Below are positions 1 through 6,363 of a DNA stretch of 12,262 bases, piece after piece (the stretch's first letter is position 1; each line of letters begins with the position of its first letter). The stretch lies in assembly GCF_003344345.1 (NCBI RefSeq), contig NZ_QPIP01000048.1, positions 1 through 12,262 on the forward strand, in the 5' to 3' direction. The position numbers were made by a program, and so were the translations under genes. Under the pieces are notes generated by a model. That model made no database searches and was not told where the DNA came from. It saw nothing but the letters and a program-made list of their open reading frames with translations. The stretch comes from Wolbachia endosymbiont of Cylisticus convexus (GTDB lineage: Bacteria; Pseudomonadota; Alphaproteobacteria; Rickettsiales; Anaplasmataceae).

Positions 1-209
1 CATAGGCGTCTCAAGTTAAGAGAATACGCCCAATATAGCAACCATTTAAGGTTTATTTGTTATATTTATTTTTTAAGAAATCTTGATCTGAAATAAGATA
101 ATTTTTCTTAAAGAGTCTATAAATTACTAATTTTATCGTTTAATATCTAAAATAATTTTTACCGCTTCTCTTCTTTCTTATGCCACTTTTTCTTAACTTG
201 ACGCCTATG
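1..209. repeat. AT-rich element bounded by an inverted repeat (possible MITE-like element)
   Basis: The first 20 bases (CATAGGCGTC, TC, AAGTTAAG) and bases 192-209 (CTTAACTTGACGCCTATG) are inverted copies of each other, differing only by a 2-nt insertion in the left arm. They enclose about 170 bp of very AT-rich DNA with no credible reading frame. A short noncoding stretch with terminal inverted repeats suggests a MITE or a deleted insertion sequence. The left boundary coincides with the window edge, so true ends and any target duplication cannot be judged. I do not recognise the family. Confidence 0.45.
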
Positions 210-231
210 CTTTTTTTTAAACATTCCCTTC

Positions 232-318
232 AAAATGGGTAGAATGTAGTTTTAGGTGAATAAAATATTTCAAGTGGTGGCAGCTACCTTAGCTGTAGCT
301 GTAAAAAACAGTCTACAA
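232..318 (+). pseudogene. Decayed duplicate of the ubiH upstream region and 5' end
   Basis: Bases 232-266 resemble the sequence just upstream of intact ubiH (about 1103-1138), including the shared TTTTAGGTRAATAAAAT. The match then continues into the coding region in collinear pieces: ATTTCAAGTGGTGG against ATTTCAGGTGGTGG (the FAD-binding Gly-rich codons), CCTTAG, CTGTAGCTGTAA against CTGTAGCCGTAA, and AAAAACAGTCTAC against AAAAAATAGTCTAC. Several deletions of roughly 10-30 nt separate the blocks. The start codon is lost and the -10-like TATAAT of the intact copy reads TGTAGT here. I see no convincing continuation past about 318. It is a non-functional remnant of a partial duplication of ubiH. 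Confidence 0.6.
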
Positions 319-360
319 CTTAAGAAAATTTTATTTGAAAAACAGTATAATCTTATTTCT

Positions 361-996
361 CTATAAAATACTATCTTCAACTTGAATATGTTGAAAAATA
401 TTTTGCGTATTATCCAAAAAGTTATTCTTTATATTAGTTAATTCAGATTGTTTTTGGGATAGATTATCCTCCATTGTTCTGTTAAAACAATCAAGATCAT
501 TGCACTTTAATTGAGAGTGCATGTCTCCATTTTCATATAAACTTCGTATAACATCATAATATGCTCGAGTTTCATCAGTTTCTGGTTGTTGCTTTTCCCT
601 GAGTATTGCCTTTAATTTCGAATCTATGTCTAATTCTTTTTTTATAGCTTCAGTAGCATTTTCATGATACTTTTTATAATCCTCAAAACTCTTTAATATT
701 TTATCTTTTACTTCGTTTTGTAACATTTTTAGCAAATCTTTAGCATGAGGTTTTTCAATTTTTTGCTTCCACTCATCATATGTATATTTTTGTTTCCCAC
801 CATATTTTGTGCCATAACACTCGCTTCCTGCATTAAATATTTCTTCGTTGCAGGTTTTATCACCCTTATAAAAGTAATCGCTTATATTGATTTTATCGCG
901 AGTTATAGTTTGTTTAATTGCTGCTTTGTTTTCTCCAAGTTCTTCTCTGTATTTGTTAATGCAATTTGACAATTCTTTTTTGCAATCTATAGTCAT
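361..996 (-). CDS. Hypothetical orphan protein, 211 aa, six cysteines, charged and helical
   Basis: I do not recognise this protein. It is very rich in Lys, Glu, Asp and Asn, has no signal peptide or membrane segment, and is likely soluble and mostly helical (especially residues 80-135 and 175-205). Six cysteines occur in three pairs: C5/C12, C49/C60 and C165/C170, a spacing that could suit disulfides or metal binding, though no named motif fits. The start is supported by AAGGA at 1006-1010, nine bases upstream. The gene is divergent from ubiH and lies between intact ubiH and the decayed ubiH 5' copy, so it may have arrived with, or been trapped by, that duplication. It is probably a lineage-restricted gene; an exported or effector role would be speculation. 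Confidence 0.7.
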   Translation of the reverse strand: MTIDCKKELSNCINKYREELGENKAAIKQTITRDKINISDYFYKGDKTCNEEIFNAGSECYGTKYGGKQKYTYDEWKQKIEKPHAKDLLKMLQNEVKDKILKSFEDYKKYHENATEAIKKELDIDSKLKAILREKQQPETDETRAYYDVIRSLYENGDMHSQLKCNDLDCFNRTMEDNLSQKQSELTNIKNNFLDNTQNIFQHIQVEDSIL

Positions 997-1025
997 AAGC
1001 TGGTTCCTTTAAATATAATTAAATC

Positions 1026-1042
1026 TATTTTAGCCTAAAATA
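1026..1042. promoter_or_regulatory. Perfect 8-1-8 palindrome in the divergent intergenic region
   Basis: TATTTTAG, C, CTAAAATA forms a perfect inverted repeat between the divergent start codons of the orphan gene (996) and ubiH (1137). It could be an operator for a dimeric regulator acting on either gene. In DNA this AT-rich chance is also possible, and no regulator is encoded nearby. Confidence 0.25.
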
Positions 1043-1116
1043 ATTAATATTTTATTAGGTAAATCAGGTTAAATTCTGGATGAAATTTGTTTGAACTGTT
1101 TTCAAAACGAATAAAA

Positions 1117-1128
1117 TATAATTTTAGG
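1117..1128 (+). promoter_or_regulatory. ubiH -10-like hexamer and ribosome binding site
   Basis: A consensus-like TATAAT lies at 1117-1122, followed by AGGT at 1125-1128 and the ubiH ATG at 1137. A good -35 at 16-18 nt is lacking (TTGAAC at 1091 would leave a 20-nt spacer). If the hexamer is really used, the transcript would have a very short leader, so the assignment is tentative. AGGT is the only Shine-Dalgarno candidate. Confidence 0.3.
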
Positions 1129-1136
1129 TAAATAAA

Positions 1137-2285
1137 ATGAATTACGATGTAATCATTTCAGGTGGTGGGCTGATTGGTCTTATTACTGCTATTGGCCTTA
1201 GTAATGACTCTGTATCTGTAGCCGTAATTGAAAAAAATAGTCTACCACGTACAGTTAATGACAATCGAGCATTTGCCATTTCTCAAGGGTCAAAAAAGAT
1301 ATTGGAAAAATTAGGGATCTGGCAGTTCTTAGAGGGTGAAACTGAACCAATACTTGATATATGCATATTAGATGGAGATAGCCCATTTACTGTGCATTAT
1401 GACCATAAAATGGTTGGTGAAGAACCAATGGGTTATGTAATCAAGAGCGCTATTATATGGAATGCAATTAATAATAATTTTTTGCATAAACTCAATGTAT
1501 ATTCTCCACGTTCCTATAAAAAAGTTGCTTGTGACGAAGGATACGTGGAAGTTACTCTTGATAATGATCAGCAATTGATATCATCGCTATTTATCTGCGC
1601 TGAAGGTAAAAACTCTAAGTTGCCAAAGTTGTTTTCTATACCAATGATAAAATTTGATTATAAACAAAATAGCATAGTATTTAATGTAAAGCATGAATTG
1701 CATCACCAAAACTTAGCTGTAGAGCGGTTTTTTCCTGGTGGTCCATTTGCAATTTTGCCAATGAAAGGTGGCTATACTTCTTCAATAGTTTGGACAGAAA
1801 AATACGAAATTTCAAAAATGCTAATGAGCTTATCCGAAGAGGAATTTATCATAGAGCTCAAAAAAAGATTTGGTTCTTATTTGGGAGAAATTGAGTTAGA
1901 GAGTGAAAGAAGATCTTACCCTTTGAGTTTTACTTTTGCGAGAAAGTTATATAAAAGCAGAATTTTGCTTATTGGCGATGCAGCACATTCAATCCATCCA
2001 GTTGCAGGTCAAGGACTTAATCTTGGAATGAGAGATGTAGAGAGTGTTATAAGACAAATAACTACTGCAAAAGCCTCTGGTATTGACGTTGGCAGTCATT
2101 ACCTATTGAAAAAAATTTCACGTGACAGATACTTTGATAATTTTACCATGGCACTTGCAACTGATGGGCTAAATAGGATATTTTCCAATAGAATATTTTG
2201 CGCTAGAGCATTTGGTTTAATGGTAGTTGAAAATTCAGATTTTCTTAAAAAACGTTTCATTCGGCACGCTATGGGGTTTATGTGA
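1137..2285 (+). CDS. ubiH: UbiH/UbiF/VisC/COQ6-family ubiquinone biosynthesis hydroxylase
   Basis: This is a flavin-dependent aromatic hydroxylase of the class that adds hydroxyl groups to the ubiquinone ring at the inner membrane. It has an N-terminal dinucleotide-binding GGGLIG (residues 9-14) with the ribose-binding Glu at 32, an N-R-A-x-A-I-S segment at 43-49 typical of the family, AEGKNS at 155-160 where most members have A-D-G, and the second FAD motif G-D-A-A-H (280-284) followed by H-P-x-A-G-Q-G-x-N-x-G. At 382 aa it is of normal length and intact. Which ring position it modifies (UbiH, UbiF or UbiI type) cannot be told from sequence alone, and few-hydroxylase bacteria often use one broad enzyme. 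It is monocistronic in appearance, with a repeat cluster right after its stop. A broken copy of its 5' end lies upstream at 232-318. Confidence 0.92.
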   Translation: MNYDVIISGGGLIGLITAIGLSNDSVSVAVIEKNSLPRTVNDNRAFAISQGSKKILEKLGIWQFLEGETEPILDICILDGDSPFTVHYDHKMVGEEPMGYVIKSAIIWNAINNNFLHKLNVYSPRSYKKVACDEGYVEVTLDNDQQLISSLFICAEGKNSKLPKLFSIPMIKFDYKQNSIVFNVKHELHHQNLAVERFFPGGPFAILPMKGGYTSSIVWTEKYEISKMLMSLSEEEFIIELKKRFGSYLGEIELESERRSYPLSFTFARKLYKSRILLIGDAAHSIHPVAGQGLNLGMRDVESVIRQITTAKASGIDVGSHYLLKKISRDRYFDNFTMALATDGLNRIFSNRIFCARAFGLMVVENSDFLKKRFIRHAMGFM

Positions 2286-2296
2286 ACCACTATCGT

Positions 2297-2317
2297 ATCA
2301 CAATGTTCGTACAGCTG
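2297..2317 (+). repeat. Short dispersed repeat (ATCACAATGTTCGTACAGCTG)-type copy 1
   Basis: This 21-nt stretch, starting 12 bases after the ubiH stop, recurs inverted at 7588-7608 just after sucB with one mismatch. A shorter direct copy (ATGTTCGTACAGTTG) is at 7861-7875. All three border palindromic-repeat clusters, so the motif seems to be part of a larger dispersed intergenic repeat. Confidence 0.6.
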
Positions 2318-2401
2318 TGTGTGTTCCATCAAAAGTGTCATACCAGTGCCTGTTTCTGTCATTCCGGTACTTCCTCTCCTGTCATTCCAGTAGCCTTTTC
2401 T

Positions 2402-2486
2402 TGTCATCCCAGTGCCCAGACACTGGGATCCAGAAAACTTAACTTTGAATAAATCTGGATTCCAGCGTCACGCGCTGGAATGACAC
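2402..2486. repeat. Composite palindromic repeat unit
   Basis: Two imperfect palindromes are joined by a short AT-rich linker. The first (2402-2433) pairs TCATCCCAGTG with CACTGGGATCC. The second (2455-2486) pairs CTGGATTCCAGCG with CGCTGGAATGACA. Transcribed, each would form a strong hairpin, so the unit may double as a transcription end or mRNA-stabilising element behind ubiH. Between this unit and the next, TGTCATTCAAGTAGCCT occurs twice as a direct repeat (2513-2529 and 2536-2552). The rest of 2286-2695 holds only such repeat debris and no credible gene. Confidence 0.8.
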
Positions 2487-2558
2487 CCATTTCTTTCCAG
2501 TACTTCCTCTCTTGTCATTCAAGTAGCCTTTGTAGTGTCATTCAAGTAGCCTCTTTGG

Positions 2559-2670
2559 TGTCATCCCAGTGCTTGACACTGGGATCCAACTAAATTGGTA
2601 AACACGAAAGCGCTTTTTTGATGGAACTGAGCGAAAAGACTGGATTCCAGCGTCACGCGCTGGAATGACA
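2559..2670. repeat. Composite palindromic repeat unit, longer linker type
   Basis: A TGTCATCCCAGTG / CACTGGGATCC palindrome (2559-2588) and a CTGGATTCCAGCG / CGCTGGAATGACA palindrome (2640-2670) flank a linker containing TTGGTAAACAC, TTTTTTGATGGAAC and GCGAAAAGAC. The same linker recurs at about 10918-10968, so this longer version is a distinct subfamily. It sits at the 3' end of the convergent minus-strand hydrolase gene. Confidence 0.75.
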
Positions 2671-2695
2671 TTAAATGATTTTCCTTATTTTAGCA

Positions 2696-3733
2696 TTAAG
2701 CACGATAAAGAAAATCATTTATAATTGCTATAGCAACTAGTGTAGACACTTGACGTTCCTTGTGATTTGATAAATAGAGGTTTTTATCTGATTTCACAAC
2801 AAGGGCTTCTGGATGACTTTGAAAGTAAATATTACCATGCTTATCTTCAATAGCCTCTATTACCCCATCACTCGAAAATGCTACAACTTTATATCCAAGT
2901 AACTCCAACTTTTTTCTGTTTTCTGGTGTATTACTCACTGCTCCTGAATGGGCATCTGGAAAACATGTTGAAAACCAACCATTTTCGTCAGGTGATAAAA
3001 ATCTAGCAACCACTTCGGCTAAACGACTGTTGGGAACGATCTTTATCTGCTGGAGAGGTACATCCTCTTTCTGTGGATTAGGTGCTGATTTTAAATGAGA
3101 TCTTCGCTTCTCTTCATCACTCACAAGATTTGCCACACTCACTACTTCAATTCCCTTTGCATTCATTATGCCTTGCAAACCACCACATATGCCAAGTAAA
3201 TGAATTGCAGGGTTATCATCAATTATTTTTACAATTGCTTCAGTAACAAGCTGGCGACAAGGAGTAGGAGGAAAAGGTTCGGAGTGTAAATTGTAGTAAT
3301 TTCCTGGAATGAATATTCTATTTATTTTGTGTTCTTTAATAAACTTTGCAACTTTAACTTTTATTCGGTCTAATGTTAACTTCTTTGCCAATGTTTCATC
3401 TTGTTTTGCGAACTCTGCTTGAATTTTTTTAAGGCTAATTATTTTATTATAATCAATTAGTACAATTTTAACTCTAAAATTATTAAACATCTCGTAGACA
3501 CTTTGAGATAGCCCAAGCTCATGCGGGTATGTCTCTTCTTCCGTTTTTAACAAACCAACAACTATGTCATCATTTACTCTATTTTCTGCCGTCAAGGCAG
3601 TTGATGCTGGTTCTTCTTTTCTGGTTACATGTTGAGATGCCGGTTTTTCACTAACGCCAGCATAAGTAATATTGCTTAATAATAGAACTATAATTAATAG
3701 GATATTAAACACTTTGCTATAACATTTATACAT
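2696..3733 (-). CDS. Exported class I glutamine amidotransferase-like hydrolase (peptidase C26 / PuuD-like)
   Basis: The core matches the gamma-glutamyl-gamma-aminobutyrate hydrolase (peptidase C26) fold. The nucleophile elbow G-I-C-G-G-L-Q-G has Cys at residue 183, and the C-terminal part D-G-V-I-E-A-I-E ... Q-S-H-P-E supplies catalytic His307 and Glu309. The frame stays open upstream into the tRNA-Phe gene, so I choose the ATG at 3733, which gives 345 aa and has AAGAAG about nine bases upstream. From that start, residues 1-25 form a clear Sec signal peptide (Lys, then I-L-L-I-I-V-L-L-L-S, ending T-Y-A before Gly), implying a periplasmic enzyme, whereas family members are normally cytosolic. 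About 45 low-complexity residues separate the signal from the domain. The substrate is unknown: cleavage of gamma-glutamyl bonds in peptides or wall fragments is an inference. The usual conserved N-S-x-H-x-Q segment is altered to D-A-H-S-G-A-V-S-N. Confidence 0.8.
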   Translation of the reverse strand: MYKCYSKVFNILLIIVLLLSNITYAGVSEKPASQHVTRKEEPASTALTAENRVNDDIVVGLLKTEEETYPHELGLSQSVYEMFNNFRVKIVLIDYNKIISLKKIQAEFAKQDETLAKKLTLDRIKVKVAKFIKEHKINRIFIPGNYYNLHSEPFPPTPCRQLVTEAIVKIIDDNPAIHLLGICGGLQGIMNAKGIEVVSVANLVSDEEKRRSHLKSAPNPQKEDVPLQQIKIVPNSRLAEVVARFLSPDENGWFSTCFPDAHSGAVSNTPENRKKLELLGYKVVAFSSDGVIEAIEDKHGNIYFQSHPEALVVKSDKNLYLSNHKERQVSTLVAIAIINDFLYRA

Positions 3734-3823
3734 ATAGTTTAACTTCTTAACACTTATATCAATATCATAACATATTATAGAATATTTTGCAATAAAAAGG
3801 TAAATTTGATAAGAAAAAGAATG

Positions 3824-3896
3824 TGGCCTGAGCAGGAATCGAACCAGCGACACAAGGATTTTCAGTCCTTTGCTCTACCAACTGAGCTATCAGGCC
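3824..3896 (-). tRNA. tRNA-Phe (anticodon GAA)
   Basis: Read on the minus strand, the 73-nt gene has a perfect 7-bp acceptor stem (GGCCTGA with TCAGGCC), discriminator A, a D-arm with GCTC/GAGC, an anticodon stem AAGGA/TCCTT around C-T-GAA-A-A, and a T-arm GCTGG with TTCGATTC. The anticodon GAA occupies positions 34-36. The terminal CCA is not encoded (CAT follows), so it must be added after transcription. It lies between coaD (divergent) and the exported hydrolase gene (same strand, about 90 bp further on). Confidence 0.97.
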
Positions 3897-3970
3897 AACT
3901 ACGTACTTTCATTTTTAGATAAAAAACGTTATCATGTCCATCAAAAGTTTTTGAAGTATAGAAACAAAAA

Positions 3971-4477
3971 ATGAACACTGATAACAAAATAGGAATCTAC
4001 CCTGGTACATTTGATCCTATAACCTTTGGGCATCTTGACATAATAAAAAGAGCATGTAAGCTAGTCGATAAGTTAGTAATCGGTGTTGCAGAAAATGTTA
4101 ATAAGCATACTGCCTTTGACATAAATCTGCGCACAAACATGGCTGAAAATGAAGTAAAAGAACTAGGGATTGATGCAAATGTCATATCTTTCAATGGGTT
4201 ATTAATGAAGTTTGCCAAAGAGCAGAATGCCTCTGTTATTATCAGAGGGCTCAGAGCAGTATCAGATTTTGATTATGAATTTCAAATGAGTTGGGTAAAC
4301 TACAAACTCTCTCCTGAAATTGAAACTATATTTCTCCCTGCTTCTGAAGATACTCAATTTATCTCATCAAGTTTTGTGAAGGAAATAGCGAGATTAGAAG
4401 GAGATGTTGGAAAGTTTGTATCAAAAAGTGTCCAAAGCGAATTGATTAATCTAAATAAGGTAAAAAATGGAGAATAA
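3971..4477 (+). CDS. coaD: Phosphopantetheine adenylyltransferase
   Basis: CoaD transfers AMP from ATP to 4'-phosphopantetheine to give dephospho-CoA, the penultimate step of coenzyme A synthesis in the cytosol. The nucleotidyltransferase signature is plain: I-Y-P-G-T-F-D-P-I-T-F-G-H (residues 9-21) is the (H/T)xGH nucleotide-binding loop, R-G-L-R-A-V-S-D-F-D-Y-E lies at 92-103, and the ISSS motif at 131-134. At 168 aa it has the normal full length. No strong Shine-Dalgarno precedes the ATG (only GAAAC about nine bases before), but no other start fits the conserved N-terminus. It is divergent from tRNA-Phe and 71 bp upstream of the zf-CHCC gene, which has its own ribosome site. Confidence 0.96.
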   Translation: MNTDNKIGIYPGTFDPITFGHLDIIKRACKLVDKLVIGVAENVNKHTAFDINLRTNMAENEVKELGIDANVISFNGLLMKFAKEQNASVIIRGLRAVSDFDYEFQMSWVNYKLSPEIETIFLPASEDTQFISSSFVKEIARLEGDVGKFVSKSVQSELINLNKVKNGE

Positions 4478-4548
4478 ATACTCGTTATCTTTTTTATTTT
4501 CAAACGGGTATGTTCAATGTATAAAATACTATAAACTAAAGGAGTGAC

Positions 4549-4758
4549 ATGTCAGAAGTGAGGGATAATAACGTAATAGTTTGCTGCCGTGGTGATGAGA
4601 ATGATGATGGTTCTGGTCATCCAGTAGTATATTTACATAAAGAAGGAGAAATGTGTTGTCCTTATTGTAATAAACCAATGAATGAAATAGTAAACTTCGA
4701 AGAATTTCAATTTGTTGAGGTGAAAGCAGTGAGTGAAAAGAAAAGAACCAAAATTTAA
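4549..4758 (+). CDS. Small zinc-finger protein, zf-CHCC family (NDUFS6-like)
   Basis: This 69-aa protein has the zf-CHCC pattern: Cys12/Cys13, then G-H-P with His24, a short beta stretch V-V-Y-L, and C-P-Y-C with Cys37 and Cys40. In alphaproteobacteria and mitochondria this family includes the accessory complex I subunit NDUFS6/NUMM, which binds zinc and aids assembly of NADH:ubiquinone oxidoreductase. Function here is inferred from family only. AGGAG four to five bases before the ATG (AAAGGAGTGACATG) is the best ribosome site in the window, suggesting efficient translation. It converges with cdsA, their stops only 15 bases apart, leaving little room for a separate terminator. Confidence 0.85.
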   Translation: MSEVRDNNVIVCCRGDENDDGSGHPVVYLHKEGEMCCPYCNKPMNEIVNFEEFQFVEVKAVSEKKRTKI

Positions 4759-4773
4759 TAGTACTTCATTTTT

Positions 4774-5400
4774 TTAGCTTATGTAAATAGCAATGAGAGG
4801 GGCAGTAAAAATGAAGCTATCCATACGGTCAAGTACTCCCCCATGACCGGGTATTATACCTCCACTATCTTTAACATTGTAAATTCTTTTGATGAGTGAC
4901 TCAGTAAAATCTCCAAGTTGGGCTAGAATAGCAATTGTAAAGCCAATTATTGGAGAATAAAGAATTGGAAATAAACTCAAAAATATTGAGCCAAAAATTG
5001 TACACACTACTCCAGCTAAAACTGCACCAAAAAGCCCTAACCAAGTTTTGCCTGGGCTAATGATTGGACAAATTCTAGTTTTACCAAAATTTTTGCCGAA
5101 AAAATAGGCAGCAATGTCGATACTCCAGATAGTTAAGATGAGCCATATTAGTACATATTTTCCCTGTGGTAAGCTATAGAGGTATATTAACGAGGCATTT
5201 GGTAATGCAATTAATAGTAATGCGAAAATGTATAAGATTCTATTGCCCTGAGTTAGGTTATACCATTCAAAAGAAGATAAAACTGCGATTGAAAAAACTA
5301 GTAGATAAAATGATAAATCACTGAAATATGTAGCAAAAGAAAATATGAGTAATATTACTATTGAGGACAATATTCTAACCATAAAGTTATTATCTACCAT
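4774..5400 (-). CDS. cdsA: Phosphatidate cytidylyltransferase (CDP-diacylglycerol synthase)
   Basis: CdsA makes CDP-diacylglycerol from CTP and phosphatidic acid, the branch-point precursor of bacterial phospholipids. The 208-aa protein is mostly hydrophobic with about six transmembrane segments. Diagnostic residues are D95 with A-Y-F-F-G-K, S-P-G-K-T-W-L-G at 115-122, Q-L-G-D-F-x-E-S at 161-168, and the family signature K-R ... K-D-S-G-G-I-I-P-G-H-G-G-V-L-D-R-M-D ending at residue 194. It is shorter than the E. coli enzyme (285 aa), mainly through a reduced N-terminal membrane region, but the catalytic half is complete. The ATG lies inside the last codons of uppS (11-nt overlap), so the two are translationally coupled. 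A GAGAG stretch upstream serves as ribosome site. Confidence 0.95.
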   Translation of the reverse strand: MVDNNFMVRILSSIVILLIFSFATYFSDLSFYLLVFSIAVLSSFEWYNLTQGNRILYIFALLLIALPNASLIYLYSLPQGKYVLIWLILTIWSIDIAAYFFGKNFGKTRICPIISPGKTWLGLFGAVLAGVVCTIFGSIFLSLFPILYSPIIGFTIAILAQLGDFTESLIKRIYNVKDSGGIIPGHGGVLDRMDSFIFTAPLIAIYIS

Positions 5401-6085
5401 ATTTTTTCTCTCTTTTTGTATAATCTTCTAGTGCTTTGGTCAAATCTTGACAAGAAAAATCAGGCCACAAAGTATCACAAAAATACAATTCAGCATAGGC
5501 TGCTTGCCATAATAAAAAGTTGCTTAACCTTTTTTCGCCACCAGTGCGAATTAATAAATCCAATTTTGGCAAATCCTTAGTATACAGAAATTTTTCAAAT
5601 TCGTCTTCCAGTACGCAATCGATATTTCCTTTTATGATGTTGTTGATAGCATGTATAATTTCTTGCTTTGCTCCATAACTAATTGCAACAGTGAGTAATA
5701 GGCCATCGTTCTTATGTGTCACTTCTTCTGCCTTTTTAATTTGATCGAATATTTTACTGGGCAATAGACTTAAATTGCCAATAAAATTCAACTTAATGTT
5801 ACAATTGTAAATGAAATTGATTTTATCTTCATTAGTTAAAACGGAATAAAATAAGTCAAATAGGCAGTTAGTTTCGTTTTTAGGTCTGAGCCAATTTTCC
5901 ATGGAAAATGCATACAAAGTTAAGTAAGGTATGGTCAAGATTGTGCAATGCTTAGCAATATCACATGCAACCTCACTGCCTTTTCTATAACCATCAATTT
6001 TTATCCTTCCTTGATTGTTTGCCCACCTACCATTACCATCCATAATAATTGCTAGATGTTTTGGCAGAGATTCTAGATTTAACAT
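5390..6085 (-). CDS. uppS: Undecaprenyl diphosphate synthase (cis-prenyltransferase)
   Basis: UppS condenses isopentenyl diphosphate onto farnesyl diphosphate to make the C55 lipid carrier for wall precursors. Motifs in order are M-D-G-N-G-R-W-A (catalytic Asp16), L-Y-A-F-S-M-E-N-W-x-R-P (57-68), and R-T-G-G-E-K-R-L-S-N-F-L-L-W-Q (180-194) followed by Y-A-E-L-Y-F. At 231 aa it is slightly shorter than E. coli UppS. The conserved G-H-x-x-G near residue 32 reads G-Y-R-K-G, so the His equivalent to E. coli His43 is Tyr33. Its stop overlaps the cdsA start, forming an isoprenoid/phospholipid pair common in bacteria. The ribosome site is weak (CAGG about ten bases before ATG). Upstream, 6086-6363 separates it from divergent sucB and must hold both promoters. 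Confidence 0.95.
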   Translation of the reverse strand: MLNLESLPKHLAIIMDGNGRWANNQGRIKIDGYRKGSEVACDIAKHCTILTIPYLTLYAFSMENWLRPKNETNCLFDLFYSVLTNEDKINFIYNCNIKLNFIGNLSLLPSKIFDQIKKAEEVTHKNDGLLLTVAISYGAKQEIIHAINNIIKGNIDCVLEDEFEKFLYTKDLPKLDLLIRTGGEKRLSNFLLWQAAYAELYFCDTLWPDFSCQDLTKALEDYTKREKKYGR

Positions 6086-6304
6086 TTCAATTCAACCTGT
6101 TATTCGGTTTTACCTATCCTAACAATATCAATTAACTTAACGTCTATATCTCTGTATGAAGCGTTCACTACATCAACCTAAAACTATATTATTACTGAAA
6201 AATCATTGATAGTCTATACTCTACTCTATGAATAAAGTTTTCTGAACCAGCTACTTAGATGATAAGTGACAGAAAAACTTGGTACTTCTAATGAATTTAT
6301 TAGT

Positions 6305-6332
6305 TTGTTATACACTTCTTTTCATGTATAAA
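6305..6332 (+). promoter_or_regulatory. Candidate sucB promoter
   Basis: TTGTTA (6305-6310) and TATAAA (6327-6332) are 16 bp apart and end 31 bases before the sucB ATG, a reasonable sigma-70 type arrangement in the 278-bp gap between divergent uppS and sucB. GGAAG at about eight bases before the ATG is the likely ribosome site. In such AT-rich DNA chance matches are common. I found no clear uppS promoter on the other strand and no other structure in the gap. Confidence 0.35.
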
Positions 6333-6363
6333 TTTATAGAAAGTTTTATACGGAAGTTGTTTT

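Noticed and set aside
745..969. Plus-strand 74-aa hydrophobic frame
   Set aside because: It is antisense to the orphan gene at 361-996. The hydrophobic bias arises from reading Lys/Glu-rich codons backwards, and there is no ribosome site.
2099..2442. Frames on both strands across the end of ubiH and the repeats
   Set aside because: They are translations of palindromic repeat sequence (C-H-S-S, M-T-R-K-G-Y type peptides), a common artefact in Wolbachia.
2402..2670. CRISPR array
   Set aside because: The repeats are palindromic intergenic units of variable spacing without uniform spacers, and no cas genes are present.
3734..3853. Longer N-terminus for the exported hydrolase, starting at the ATG at 3853
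   Set aside because: It would begin inside the tRNA-Phe gene and would bury the signal peptide 40 residues into the protein. The ATG at 3733 has a ribosome site and gives a normal signal sequence.
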